A stretch of 64,000 bases of DNA from Paenarthrobacter aurescens TC1 (GCA_000014925.1 CP000474.1:806001-870000), one strand, 5' to 3'. Numbered from the stretch's first letter, positions 9,301-16,734 are shown. Numbers and translations are program-made. The notes: generated by a model not told the origin, from the sequence alone.

Positions 9301-11278
9301 GCACGCGGTCGTGGGTGATGTCCTCGATCTTCCAACTGGTGGCACCGAGCGCGAAGACGTCTCCCACCCGGGATTCGTACACCATCTCTTCGTCGAGCTC
9401 ACCAACGCGGCGTCCACCCTTGGCGGCACGCGCCGAAGCGGTGGGTTCTGATCCGTCCGCGTTGGCGGGGGAAGCTGAGCCCTCAACTTCCGTGCCGATG
9501 ATATACACGCCGAAGAGTCCACGGTCAGGGATGGTGCCACCGGACGTGACGGCAAGGCGCTGGGCTCCGGGCCTGCCCTCGATGGTTCCGGCATGCCGGT
9601 CCCAGATAATGCGCGGCCTGAGCTCGGCGAATTCGTCTGAGGGGTACCGGCCGGCGAGAAGGTCCAGCGTGGCCTCAAATGCAGAGCGCGGCAGGCTCGC
9701 GAAAGGCGCAGACCGCCGCACCGTACTGAACCAGTCCTCAACGTCTATGCTGCCCAAGGCGGTTGCTGCGACCGTTTGCTGGGCCAGGATGTCCAACGGG
9801 TTGGCTGGGATGCTCAGGCGCTCAATCTGCCCACTCAGCATGCGTTCCACCGTGACGCTGGTGTGGAGGAGGTCCGCGCGGTGCTTGGGGAAGAGCACGC
9901 CCTCGGAGATCTCACCCACTTGGTGCCCTGCACGCCCGACACGCTGGAGGCCACTGGCCACCGATGGGGGAGACTCCACCTGGACCACCAAGTCCACGGC
10001 ACCCATATCGATGCCGAGTTCCAGTGATGACGTTGCCACCACGCAGCGGAGCCGGCCGGACTTGAGGTCGTCCTCGATCATGGCCCGCTGGTCTTTGGAG
10101 ACCGATCCGTGGTGCGCGCGCGCAAGCACGGGATCGGCGCCAGTAGAGCTTCCGGCCTGCGCCATCATGTGCGCAGGGGTTGCCGTGGAGGCCGGGATTC
10201 CCGGGTTGGATTGGGGGGCCGCCCCGGGAGCAGCCCACTCGCTGCCGCCTACCGCCATCAACTGGCGCTCGGCGTAGATCTCGTTGAGGCGGGCTGTCAG
10301 GCGTTCTGCCAAGCGACGGGAGTTGGCGAACACGATGGTGGATTGTTTGGACAAGACCAAGTCCACAATCTGCTCCTCCACGTGCGGCCAGATGGACGCC
10401 TGTGGCTGCAACCCCGACGCCGGCCCGGAGTCGAATGCTCCGGCAGCGCCCTGCAGATCGGACATGTCCTCCACAGGTACGGTGACCGTGAGGTTCCAGT
10501 TCTTCTTGGATGGTGGAGCGACGATCTCCACGGGGGCTTGGCCGGCCAGGAACTGCGCCACCAGCTCACGCGGCTGAACGGTTGCCGAGAGCCCGATGCG
10601 CTGCGCAGGCTTCGGAAGCAGGGCATCCAGGCGTTCCAAAGAAACGGCCAAGTGTGCGCCACGTTTGGTGCCGGCTACAGCGTGCACTTCATCGATGATG
10701 ATGGTGTCCACTTCGCTGAGCGTTTCCCGGGCACGGGAGGTCAGCATGAGGAACAGGGATTCCGGCGTTGTGATGAGGATATCCGGCGGGTTGGTCAACA
10801 GCGTGCGGCGATCCGCCGCCGTCGTATCTCCTGAACGTACGCCGACTGTCACCAGTGGTGCGGGGAGTCCCAACCGCTTGGCAGTTTGGGTGATGCCGAT
10901 CAGGGGTGCGCGGAGGTTCCGCTCCACATCCACACCCAGCGCCTTCAGCGGCGAGATGTAGAGGACGCGGGTCTTGGTTTTAGGCCGCTTTGCCCGACCC
11001 TTGCCATTGGCTGGGACAGTCTCAAGACCTGGCAGCGTGTCAGTGGGCTTGGAATGCAGGCGATCGAGCGCCCACAGGAACGCCGCAAGGGTTTTGCCGG
11101 AACCTGTTGGCGCCACTACCAGGGCATGGGAGCCCGAGGAGATCGCGTTCCATGCACCATCCTGCGCGGGTGTGGGCTCGGAAAAAGCGCCGAGGAACCA
11201 TTCCCTGGTTGCCTGGCTGAAACGGCTGATAGCGCCATCCGACGCCTTCGGCTCCTGCATTCCTCCATCATGCCTCAC
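6314..11278 (-). CDS. lhr: Large ATP-dependent helicase Lhr
   Basis: A 1654-residue superfamily 2 helicase. Motif I is APTGSGKT (~residue 57), motif II is DEVHAV, and motif VI lies around QRVGRAGHQ. The Lhr winged-helix and core regions follow, then the very long C-terminal extension typical of full-length bacterial Lhr. It unwinds 3'-tailed DNA or RNA:DNA in known homologues and is DNA-damage-induced in mycobacteria. It is first in an overlapping pair with nei. The start is uncertain: the GTG at 11278 lies inside a strong terminator-like hairpin, while the in-frame ATG at 11260 lies just beyond it and directly follows GGAGGA. Confidence 0.95.
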   Translation of the reverse strand: MRHDGGMQEPKASDGAISRFSQATREWFLGAFSEPTPAQDGAWNAISSGSHALVVAPTGSGKTLAAFLWALDRLHSKPTDTLPGLETVPANGKGRAKRPKTKTRVLYISPLKALGVDVERNLRAPLIGITQTAKRLGLPAPLVTVGVRSGDTTAADRRTLLTNPPDILITTPESLFLMLTSRARETLSEVDTIIIDEVHAVAGTKRGAHLAVSLERLDALLPKPAQRIGLSATVQPRELVAQFLAGQAPVEIVAPPSKKNWNLTVTVPVEDMSDLQGAAGAFDSGPASGLQPQASIWPHVEEQIVDLVLSKQSTIVFANSRRLAERLTARLNEIYAERQLMAVGGSEWAAPGAAPQSNPGIPASTATPAHMMAQAGSSTGADPVLARAHHGSVSKDQRAMIEDDLKSGRLRCVVATSSLELGIDMGAVDLVVQVESPPSVASGLQRVGRAGHQVGEISEGVLFPKHRADLLHTSVTVERMLSGQIERLSIPANPLDILAQQTVAATALGSIDVEDWFSTVRRSAPFASLPRSAFEATLDLLAGRYPSDEFAELRPRIIWDRHAGTIEGRPGAQRLAVTSGGTIPDRGLFGVYIIGTEVEGSASPANADGSEPTASARAAKGGRRVGELDEEMVYESRVGDVFALGATSWKIEDITHDRVLVSPAFGQPGKLPFWKGDSLGRPVDLGRALGAFIRELSAADEAPAMERCQASGLDAFAASNLIQYLREQKEATEIVPSDRTLVVERFHDELGDWRVVLHSPFGMPVHAPWALAVGQRLQQRYGLDGSAMAADDGIVLRVPMMEDEPPGAELFLFDPEELEQIVTAEVGGSALFASRFRECAARALLLPRQNPAKRQPLWQQRQRSAQLLDVARKYPSFPIVLETVRECLQDVYDLPALKDIAASVERRELRIVETTTQQPSPFAKSLLFGYVAQFLYEGDSPLAERRAAALALDSTLLNELLGRVELRELLDAAVIDSTELELQRLAPDRRVRGMEGVADLLRLLGPLSVEEVAQRLQGVEQAEVEGADHFDEAPAAAPHGSVVDAGSHLAALQKANRALKVTIGGVERFAAVEDAARLRDAIGVPLPMGVPLAFIEPVHDPLGDLVSRYARTHGPFTAAEAAARLGLGVAVVNTALKRLAGDGRVVEGEFRPHAVAEQPAEAPDAELMTIDAPPSSEWCDAEVLRKLRRRSLAALRAEVEPVDTAAYGRFLPAWQNVTAPGKSRSQALRGLDGIITAVDQLSGVPIPASAWEPLVLASRVADYKPAMLDELMAAGELLWSGAGSLPGNDGWISLHVADSAELTLNPDPEFEPGDAQQRLLEHFSAGGGYFFRQLTDVAGGMDAVLSDDAVVSALWDLVWAGRVTGDTFAPVRAMIAGGKTAHRQVAKAPRARAPRMSRLGRSHGTGLLGSPGLTGGRYGSVSGGIAPAPPSAVGRWSALPAPELDPTIHARGTAELLLDRYGVVTRGSVMAENIIGGFGLMYKVLARLEEAGRCRRGYFIEHLGAAQFAVPATVDRLRSFTEDARISKAEPAALALAATDPANPYGAALPWPALSVDAGSGHRPGRKAGALVVMVDGALVLYVERGGKTLLTFSQDDAVLTVAAQALVDVVRRGAVDKLFMEKVNGHDLLDTPIAVALAAAGAYSTPKGLRIRA

Positions 11279-11309
11279 GGCTCCGACAGAATAAGCCGGA
11301 GCCGTGAGG
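11273..11309 (-). terminator. Strong hairpin after the DUF4232 gene
   Basis: CCTCACGGCTCCG (11273-11285) pairs perfectly with its complement at 11297-11309 around an 11-base loop. It begins 6 bp after the stop of the upstream minus-strand lipoprotein gene, so it looks like that gene's terminator, though no U run follows. It also covers the upstream candidate start codon of lhr. Confidence 0.65.
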
Positions 11310-11315
11310 AGACGG

Positions 11316-11972
11316 TCAGACTGCCTGGAAAGCGGTGATGGTCAGGAGCTTGATGCCGGCGTTGCTGCACGCATCGTGGGGCTCCGGGATGAACAATGAG
11401 GCCGTGTCGTTCGGCGGGTAGATGCGGAAACCGGCGGCGGCCACCTTGGTGCAGTCGCCGTAGTTGCCGGCTTGCGTGTACCGGATTTCGGCCCACGCCG
11501 ACTTCCCCGGAGCCAGTTCGATTTTGGTGACCGGGGTTGTGGTTTCCCGGGTTGCCGGTTCGCCGATCGGTTCACCGTTGGCGTCGGCAGTCAAGGAGAC
11601 TCCTGCGAAGCCCTCCAAGATGCAGGGGGCGCTGCCGGAGTTGGTCAGGATCAACTTCTCATAGATGCTGCCCGCCGCGCCGCCTCCGGTCGCATCGGTT
11701 GCAGCGGTGAGGGACGCTGCTTTGCACAGCCCCGGTGCTGCTGGTGCCGCGGACGTTGCTGTCGCTGAGGGTGACGGCGTGGCCGTGGCCGTCGCAGAAG
11801 GCGGGCTTGACGTCGCCGAGGCCGACGGAGTCGAGGAAGTTGGCGTCGAAGAAGTTGGCGGGGCACTGCTGGTTCCCGACGGGCTGGGGCTTGGCCCGCA
11901 GGCAGCAAGAAGGAGCAGCGCAGCGGCTGCCGTCGTCGTCACAAGTCCGGTTTTGATGCGCTGAGTCCACAT
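11316..11972 (-). CDS. DUF4232 lipoprotein
   Basis: A 218-residue predicted lipoprotein. The N-terminus MWTQRIKTGL… leads to a lipobox LLAAC with the acylated Cys near residue 25. A ~60-residue Ser/Thr/Pro linker follows, then a DUF4232 domain with paired cysteines (e.g. APCILEGFAGVSL, NYGDCTKV, HDACSN). The ATG at 11972 places the signal peptide at the N-terminus; the frame is open further upstream but that part is not signal-like. The domain occurs on many actinobacterial surface lipoproteins and has no established biochemical role. Confidence 0.85.
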   Translation of the reverse strand: MWTQRIKTGLVTTTAAAALLLLAACGPSPSPSGTSSAPPTSSTPTSSTPSASATSSPPSATATATPSPSATATSAAPAAPGLCKAASLTAATDATGGGAAGSIYEKLILTNSGSAPCILEGFAGVSLTADANGEPIGEPATRETTTPVTKIELAPGKSAWAEIRYTQAGNYGDCTKVAAAGFRIYPPNDTASLFIPEPHDACSNAGIKLLTITAFQAV

Positions 11973-12076
11973 GGGCACCAGCCTTGCCCCGGCCCTGATC
12001 CGAGTCAATTCAGCCACGGTCAGGAGTGCGGATTGGCGCCCGGATTGTGATCTTCCGGGCGCCAATCCGCTTTCAA

Positions 12077-12811
12077 CTACTTGGTGTCGGCTTTGGCCAC
12101 GGCCGGCTTGGCGGAGCGGCTGCGGAAGAACGCAGCACCGCCCAGACCCAAGCCAGCGATGCCGGCGATCAGGCCAGCCCAGCTTCGCGCCTGCGAGCCG
12201 TCGTCAGTCACAGCGGCGGCCTGCTCGGTGGAGACGGCTTCTGCAGCGTGGTGGTCGCCTGCGGTATCGGCTGCCGTGATGGTGACTGACGGCGCCGGTG
12301 CCTTGAGATCGTGCGGGTCCTGGCCCTCCTTGGCGATCTCGGACCAGTCTGTCTGGCCCGTCTCGCAGGTCTGCAGCGTGGGGAAGTAGATGGTCTTGCC
12401 CGCTGCGTCCGGCAGCTTGACCGACAAAACAAGGGCGTCGCGCAGGTGCGGATCCAACGGCGCCTTGGCCGTGTAAACGATCTGGCTTGTGCGCTTGGTG
12501 ATGGTGGTGCCGTCATCGAGCTTCTTGGGCTCAGCGAGTGTCTCCGTGACCTTTTCCACGGTCCAGTTGGGGTTGACGGTCGGCTGAGCGTCGTTCAGTT
12601 CCTCAGGGAGTGAAATGGCCACTTTGGTGGTGCCGGACGTGTCGCAACCGTGGGGGATTCCAAAGGTCACCAGCGCGTACGAGTTAGCTGCGGTCTTGTT
12701 GGGGTCGGCGCCGACGTGGGCGGATGCTCCGGCCAGACCGGCCATCATCAGGGCAGCGGTTCCACCGGCAACGGCGGTAGCGGACAGGGTGCGACGAATC
12801 GAGGATTTCAT
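12077..12811 (-). CDS. YcnI-family (DUF1775) copper-binding membrane-anchored protein
   Basis: A 244-residue protein. The signal peptide ends at …AGASA, so the mature chain starts with His-Val-Gly-Ala-Asp-Pro, the N-terminal histidine that binds Cu(II) in characterised YcnI proteins. A cupredoxin-like DUF1775 domain follows (~32-180), then a linker and a C-terminal membrane helix (~212-232) with a basic tail. YcnI acts at the outer face of the membrane in copper handling. The next gene upstream encodes a His-containing membrane protein read in the same direction and is plausibly linked. Confidence 0.9.
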   Translation of the reverse strand: MKSSIRRTLSATAVAGGTAALMMAGLAGASAHVGADPNKTAANSYALVTFGIPHGCDTSGTTKVAISLPEELNDAQPTVNPNWTVEKVTETLAEPKKLDDGTTITKRTSQIVYTAKAPLDPHLRDALVLSVKLPDAAGKTIYFPTLQTCETGQTDWSEIAKEGQDPHDLKAPAPSVTITAADTAGDHHAAEAVSTEQAAAVTDDGSQARSWAGLIAGIAGLGLGGAAFFRSRSAKPAVAKADTK

Positions 12812-12936
12812 GGGATGTGCCTTTCGGGGGCGCCAGATGAAGCGGCGCGGGGGGTACGGGTTTGAGGCCCGTCACCATGCAAAGGCTGTGCTGTTGCAGC
12901 GCGTGGTTTGTTGTGCGCAGAAGGTGCCGGGCGGAA

Positions 12937-13557
12937 CTAAGGAAGTACGACGACGGCGGGCGGGCCGCGGCGGCTGTCTTGCCTAAGGTTCCGCCAAGGG
13001 CGGGGGACAAAGACGTTGGGTGTGCCGACCGCGACAGGCGAGGCGCCGGCGTCGGGCCTGAACACCAAAGTTGGCAGGGCGAGCAGCGGCCGCAGCCAGG
13101 CGGCGAGCTGCCACAGGGCATCCTCACCCTTGGCCAGGACGACGGCAGAAGCGATGGTGGCGAGCACGTGGCCCACAAACATCATGGTGCCGAAGGCTGT
13201 GCCGAGTTCATGAGTGTGCGTCGCCGCTACGTCCAGCCCGGAGCTCAACGGTTCAGCGCCGAGGTGGTGATTTGTCCCCTGCACGTTGGCCGTGATCGGG
13301 CTCAAGGCCGTGAAGGCTTCGTGGAGTGCCAACTGTCCCGCGCCCAAGAGCCCCGCCATGGTGAAAAGGTTCAGCTTGAACCGGGTGGCAAGTGTGGCAG
13401 CCAGGGCCGTCAGCGCAACGAGCGCCAGCAGGACCGGTGCTGTGGGGAGTTCTCCGCCGCCTATGATGTGGGCCCCTGCAGCAAGGAGAACCACCACAAT
13501 CGAGACGGCGCCCGACCGCAACGCATGAAAGGGTGCCCGGGACTGCGATGTGCGCAC
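12937..13557 (-). CDS. Multi-pass membrane protein next to ycnI
   Basis: A 206-residue protein with about four to five hydrophobic segments (VSIVVVLLAAGAHII, VLLALVALTALAAT, MAGLLGAGQLALHEAF, MMFVGHVLATIASAVVLA). A short His-rich loop (NHHLGAE, THTHELG) and a basic cytoplasmic tail are visible. It starts with GTG at 13557 behind GGGAGGA. It is not a family I can name. The histidines and the ycnI neighbour 125 bp downstream suggest metal or copper handling, but this is inference. Confidence 0.7.
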   Translation of the reverse strand: MRTSQSRAPFHALRSGAVSIVVVLLAAGAHIIGGGELPTAPVLLALVALTALAATLATRFKLNLFTMAGLLGAGQLALHEAFTALSPITANVQGTNHHLGAEPLSSGLDVAATHTHELGTAFGTMMFVGHVLATIASAVVLAKGEDALWQLAAWLRPLLALPTLVFRPDAGASPVAVGTPNVFVPRPWRNLRQDSRRGPPAVVVLP

Positions 13558-13654
13558 GGGTCCTCCCTCATCTGGCTGTTTGATTGATCGGCGTCTTGAT
13601 TCTATCGGGAGTTCGGCGCGGGCCTGGCCTCGGATGGGTGCGTACGTGCACGTT

Positions 13655-13766
13655 CCTGCGTTCCTCCCCTGTTACCTCCGGCTTTCCGGTGCTCGCCATG
13701 CCCGGACTCCTGGAATTCCGCGGTACGCCTGGGGTGAGGGCTGAAGTAACCGGGAAGGAACGTAGG
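13655..13766. repeat. 112-bp element with 21-nt imperfect terminal inverted repeats
   Basis: The left arm (13655-13675, core CGTTCCTCCCCTGTTAC) and right arm (13746-13766, core GTAACCGGGAAGGAACG) match over 21 positions with three mismatches. The arms flank ~70 bp that fits no gene. It fills most of the gap between the membrane-protein start and the SRPBCC stop. It could be a small non-autonomous element or a large terminator stem. No target duplication was recognised. Confidence 0.4.
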
Positions 13767-13767
13767 C

Positions 13768-14319
13768 CTAGCGCTGGGCCCATCGAGCGAAGGTTGGTTT
13801 CGGTGGCTCCGGAACGTTTGTCGAGCCCGCGGGTGAACGTCGACGGCGGAGCTCAAGTTTCAGGCTTTCCTCACCGCGTGCCATGGCCCAGTGATGGTTG
13901 GCAGAGAACGCCGGTTTGAAGAGCCAACTCAGGCGGCGAAGCAAGGGCTTGGCTGCGCTGACCCGCCAGTCGTAGGTGATAACAACCTCGGGACCGTCGG
14001 TCTCGAAAGTCCAGCGGCCTGTGCCGTTGAGGTCCCCTTCAGCGGTGAGCGCGAAGCCGTCGAGGGTCACCGGTTCGGTAATGGTGAGCCGCCACCGCAA
14101 GGTGTACGGGAGCCAGCCCTTGGTATGAAGGTCGAAGGTCGCGCCCACGCCATCGGGTCCGCCTTGCGCTACGGGCGTCACCGTGAGGTAGACAGCGGGC
14201 CACCACTGTTTGAGGGCCGCGGCGTTGCCCAGGATGTTAACGACTTCCTCGCGTGTGCCCGCCACACGCCACACGGTGACGAATGCGTAGTCGGTGCTTT
14301 TGGCTTTTCGCTGGGCCAT
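13768..14319 (-). CDS. SRPBCC (polyketide cyclase/START-like) family protein
   Basis: A 183-residue protein beginning behind GGAGG with good spacing. The sequence shows the SRPBCC helix-grip pattern: an N-terminal strand (FVTVWRVAGTREEVVNILG), LKQWWPAVYL, then alternating strands (GWLPYTLRWRLTITE, GRWTFETDGPEVVITYDW) and a long C-terminal helix. The last ~25 residues are Pro/Arg-rich. The family binds hydrophobic ligands. No neighbour reveals the ligand. Confidence 0.8.
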   Translation of the reverse strand: MAQRKAKSTDYAFVTVWRVAGTREEVVNILGNAAALKQWWPAVYLTVTPVAQGGPDGVGATFDLHTKGWLPYTLRWRLTITEPVTLDGFALTAEGDLNGTGRWTFETDGPEVVITYDWRVSAAKPLLRRLSWLFKPAFSANHHWAMARGEESLKLELRRRRSPAGSTNVPEPPKPTFARWAQR

Positions 14320-14403
14320 TGTTGCCTCCGCGGTCCGTGTCGGTTCCGAGGGTGTCTTACGGCATCCGGGAACAATCTACGCCTGCCAACGCCGAAGGGT
14401 TAG

Positions 14404-14438
14404 ATCTCGGGGCTTTGGGCCGCCCAAAGTGCCGAGAT
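14404..14438. terminator. Hairpin in the SRPBCC-PLDc_N gap
   Basis: ATCTCGG…CCGAGAT encloses CTTTGGG-CCG-CCCAAAG, forming one long stem with a small internal loop. It lies ~100 bp past the stop of the minus-strand PLDc_N gene. It may end that transcript or be an isolated structured element; there is no U tract. Confidence 0.35.
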
Positions 14439-14538
14439 TCCGCCCTTCGTTGCGATAGTCACTGAACGCCGAGGTCTGAAGGTGGTCGGATTCATGGCCG
14501 CCTATCGGGTTTTTGCTCGTGAGGGGTGCCGACTACCT

Positions 14539-14769
14539 CTAACGCGAGGTTGGTTCGATTTCCTTTGGCCCGATCCAAAACCACGCGATAGCCCCAAGAA
14601 CAGGCGCAACCAGGACGATAAGAATCCAAATGGCTCGCGTCATAGGGTCGAAGGCCGGGCGCTGCGCAATCTGAACTACAGCCTTAACCATGAGTGCAGT
14701 CATCGCGAGACCAACGGCGCCCATCAACAGTACGACCCAGAATGGACCCGCGTCGTAACCAATTCTCAT
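14539..14769 (-). CDS. PLDc_N-type small membrane protein
   Basis: A 76-residue protein with two hydrophobic helices. The second, AIWILIVLVAPVLGAIAWFWIGP, carries the pattern of the phospholipase-D-nuclease N-terminal (PLDc_N) family. Those are usually short, two-helix membrane proteins of unknown role without a nuclease domain. GGGGGA lies a few bases before the ATG. It is a single gene pointing away from the HTH-NERD islet. Confidence 0.75.
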   Translation of the reverse strand: MRIGYDAGPFWVVLLMGAVGLAMTALMVKAVVQIAQRPAFDPMTRAIWILIVLVAPVLGAIAWFWIGPKEIEPTSR

Positions 14770-14875
14770 GCTTCCCCCAACAAGGCAGCGGACGGCGGAG
14801 CCGGCCAGCGTATCTTCGCTTGGACCTCACCGTACTCGTCCAGTCAGGGATGACAAAGGTGCTTAGTGGTGGACC

Positions 14876-15142
14876 ATGAGCGACACGAAGCAAGAGCCTC
14901 CCCGGCTTGGTGTGGCTTGCAACGCAGACTCCTTGTTCGGCCCCCTGTATCTGTACCCGGAGACGGGGATGGGAAAGGGCGAAGTCTTCGTCGCAACGTC
15001 TGGGTCTGCGCGGGCGTTCGGGAAGGAACGGAGTGTGCCGCTCAGGGCATTCGCCTGCCGGCAGTGTGGCAACCTTCAGCTCATCGCTGCAGACCCTGAA
15101 TCACTCTTCGAGCACTGGTCAGCTGAGCAACACCAAGGTTAG
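14876..15142 (+). CDS. Small CxxC protein, unknown
   Basis: An 88-residue soluble protein of no recognised family. One CxxC pair (FACRQCGNLQL, ~residues 59-62) and a nearby His pair (EHWSAEQH) could form a zinc-ribbon-like site. The N-terminal half is Gly- and Tyr-containing (LFGPLYLYPETG). There is no strong ribosome site, but TTAGTG lies 7 bases before the ATG, so it may be leaderless. It heads the same-strand islet with the HTH and NERD genes. The shared CRQCG-type motif with the NERD protein is noteworthy. Confidence 0.6.
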   Translation: MSDTKQEPPRLGVACNADSLFGPLYLYPETGMGKGEVFVATSGSARAFGKERSVPLRAFACRQCGNLQLIAADPESLFEHWSAEQHQG

Positions 15143-15155
15143 TCGCTAGCTGAGC

Positions 15156-15189
15156 CCACGCCGTGGCGCTTCATCGGGGCCCGGCGTGG
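15156..15189 (+). terminator. Hairpin after the CxxC gene
   Basis: CCACGCCG (15156-15163) pairs with CGGCGTGG (15182-15189). It lies 14 bp after the TAG of the small CxxC gene and is followed by a mixed sequence rather than a U run. It is a plausible but not canonical terminator. Confidence 0.4.
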
Positions 15190-15209
15190 TCCTGGGGACA
15201 GCCGTCAGT

Positions 15210-15275
15210 GTGCTCTTTGCCAAGGTACCTTGACAGAGCACCTTCGTGGGCTGACCATGACGTCATGGCAAGGTA
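15210..15275 (+). promoter_or_regulatory. Palindrome cluster upstream of the HTH-NERD pair
   Basis: There are three nested or adjacent symmetric elements: GTGCTCT…AGAGCAC (15210-15241), inside it the perfect palindrome CAAGGTACCTTG (15221-15232), and the perfect palindrome CCATGACGTCATGG (15255-15268). The half-site CAAGGTAC recurs at 15269-15276. Repeated half-sites before a gene for a DNA-binding protein suggest an autoregulatory operator. Confidence 0.5.
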
Positions 15276-15363
15276 CAGCGGCGGTCCAACTGTCCACCGG
15301 GCGATGAAGGGGCCTCGATTGACGGGGGTGTCCAGGTCGAGCCCACAGGGCTGGAAGGCCGAG

Positions 15364-15621
15364 GTGGTCATCACGTTACGGGCTATACAGGAGGTCCGCC
15401 AGGAGTGCGATAACACTGAACTCAGAACTGTGAGGCACGCCCGAAAAGCCGGGCTGTCCTGGGCGGAGATCGCCACTGCTCTTGGGGTTTCCCGCCAAGC
15501 TGTATGGGAGCGGTGGCATGAGATCGACGAGACGCTGCCCAAGAATGACCGGTGGGGGCCTTCCGCGCTGAACGACACGGGGCCCAATGGCGACGAGCCC
15601 CCTGATGGCACGCGAATATGA
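15364..15621 (+). CDS. Small helix-turn-helix DNA-binding protein
   Basis: An 85-residue protein. The core LSWAEIATALGVSRQAVWERW is a clear helix-turn-helix of the sigma-70 region 4/MarR-like type. The GTG at 15364 is chosen because GGAAGG lies 5 bases before it; ATGs at 15265 and 15304 are in frame but lack ribosome sites and give a non-protein-like N-terminus. The C-terminus is acidic and Pro-rich. Its TGA overlaps the ATG of the NERD gene (ATGA), so the two are translationally coupled. It probably regulates the pair through the palindromes upstream. Confidence 0.7.
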   Translation: MVITLRAIQEVRQECDNTELRTVRHARKAGLSWAEIATALGVSRQAVWERWHEIDETLPKNDRWGPSALNDTGPNGDEPPDGTRI

Positions 15622-16439
15622 GGCAGATGAGGCTCCGGTACGCGGGAGCCTGCCGGCAGTGCGGGGCAAGGATTGCTGCCGGGACAGAGGCGATCTATGA
15701 GGGCGAGACCAAGTCCATCAGTTGCTTGGTGTGTGCCACTGAGGGCAGTGTTGCGCTAACCCCGGTTCTGGAACCAACTCGTGACGAATCTACTCCCATT
15801 GAACCCGGAACAGCAGGATCCTCTGCTCGACGTGAATATGAGCGACGCAAGGCCAAGGACAAGGAAAAGCTGCGCGGGAAGTGGGGACGCTTCGGCGGCT
15901 TGGCAGTCGCGCTCGCTGATGAGCGGCCCAGCACGAGCGCCTGGGACAGGGGTGCGATCGGTGAGGAGCGACTGGGAGTGCGGCTAAATGCCCTGGCCTC
16001 CGAGGACCTGGCTGTCCTCCATGATCGGCGCATCCCCGGTTCGAAGGCCAACATCGACCATATCGTCATCACGCCGGGCGGAATTTGGGTGATCGATGCC
16101 AAACGGTACAAGGGTCGGCCTGAATTGAAAATTGCAGGTGGCATGCTTCGTTCACGCGTCGAGAAGCTTCTGGTGGGCGGGCGTGATTCAACGAAGTTGG
16201 TCGATGGCGTTCTCAAGCAGGTCGACGTTGTGCAGGACTTGGTCGGATCTGTCGCGGTCAACGGCGTGCTGTGCTTCATCGAAGCGGACTGGCCTCTGAT
16301 TGGGGGAGCGTTCATGACTCGTGGCGTTCACGTACTCTGGCCGAAGCGGCTGGCCAAGGTACTTGAGGCGCAAAGGGCCGGTGACGTTGATGTGGCGAAG
16401 ACGCGGGAATCACTAGCCTCGCGGTTCAAGCCAGCGTGA
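15618..16439 (+). CDS. NERD-domain nuclease-like protein with N-terminal zinc ribbon
   Basis: A 273-residue protein. Residues ~10-40 form a zinc ribbon (C12xxC15…C36xxC39). A charged, probably helical linker follows (ARREYERRKAKDKEKLRG). The NERD domain (~110-225) contains GEERLGVRL, NIDHIVITPGGIWVIDAKRY, the E…D…DxK constellation of PD-(D/E)xK nucleases. It overlaps the HTH gene by 4 bp. NERD proteins are linked to DNA processing and accessory regions, but their role is poorly known. A nuclease function is inference from the retained residues. Confidence 0.85.
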   Translation: MRQMRLRYAGACRQCGARIAAGTEAIYEGETKSISCLVCATEGSVALTPVLEPTRDESTPIEPGTAGSSARREYERRKAKDKEKLRGKWGRFGGLAVALADERPSTSAWDRGAIGEERLGVRLNALASEDLAVLHDRRIPGSKANIDHIVITPGGIWVIDAKRYKGRPELKIAGGMLRSRVEKLLVGGRDSTKLVDGVLKQVDVVQDLVGSVAVNGVLCFIEADWPLIGGAFMTRGVHVLWPKRLAKVLEAQRAGDVDVAKTRESLASRFKPA

Positions 16440-16557
16440 CGGCATGAGTTGATGCTCACAGTCGTTCGGGAGCATGGGGAGCAGTCTCCGCACAGGCCCT
16501 ACTCCGAGAGGTCGCCTACCTGGAATGCCTGGCATTAGCGCCGGCTGGACTGCGTTG

Positions 16558-16563
16558 TAGGAT
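16558..16563 (+). promoter_or_regulatory. -10 element of a leaderless mini-gene
   Basis: TAGGAT ends 7 bases before the ATG at 16571, the spacing expected for a leaderless transcript starting at or next to the ATG. No ribosome site is present. Confidence 0.5.
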
Positions 16564-16570
16564 CTTGGCC

Positions 16571-16734
16571 ATGACCGAGACATTCTTCAACCCGGGCGAC
16601 AAAGCTGCCACGCCTCGCACGGTCGGCACCGTTGTCGACGTCCGACCTACGCCTTTCGGGCAGTTCATCTTCGGCGTTGAAACAGCACAGGAGAGGTAAC
16701 CTACTTCACGCCGAAGGCTCTGCGGGAAGCGTAG
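16571..16734 (+). pseudogene. Frameshifted mini-gene beside tRNA-Ser
   Basis: The ATG frame encodes MTETFFNPGDKAATPRTVG… and stops at TAA 16697-16699 after 42 residues. The -1 frame continues without a break (VTYFTPKALREA) to TAG 16732-16734. Restoring one G in the GAGAGG run at 16691-16696 would give a continuous 55-residue protein ending GVETAQER+VTYFTPKALREA. That resembles a small beta-rich regulatory or KOW-like fold, although I do not recognise the family. It is either a recent one-base deletion, a sequencing error or a programmed slip. Confidence 0.5.

Noticed and set aside
6080..10834. Several long plus-strand ORFs opposite lhr
   Set aside because: Arg/Pro/Ser-rich, no domain, no ribosome sites; the complementary frame is a full Lhr. 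Typical high-GC shadows.
15163..15363. Longer HTH start at 15163, 15265 or 15304
   Set aside because: Lacks ribosome sites, runs through the palindromes and gives a non-protein-like N-terminus.
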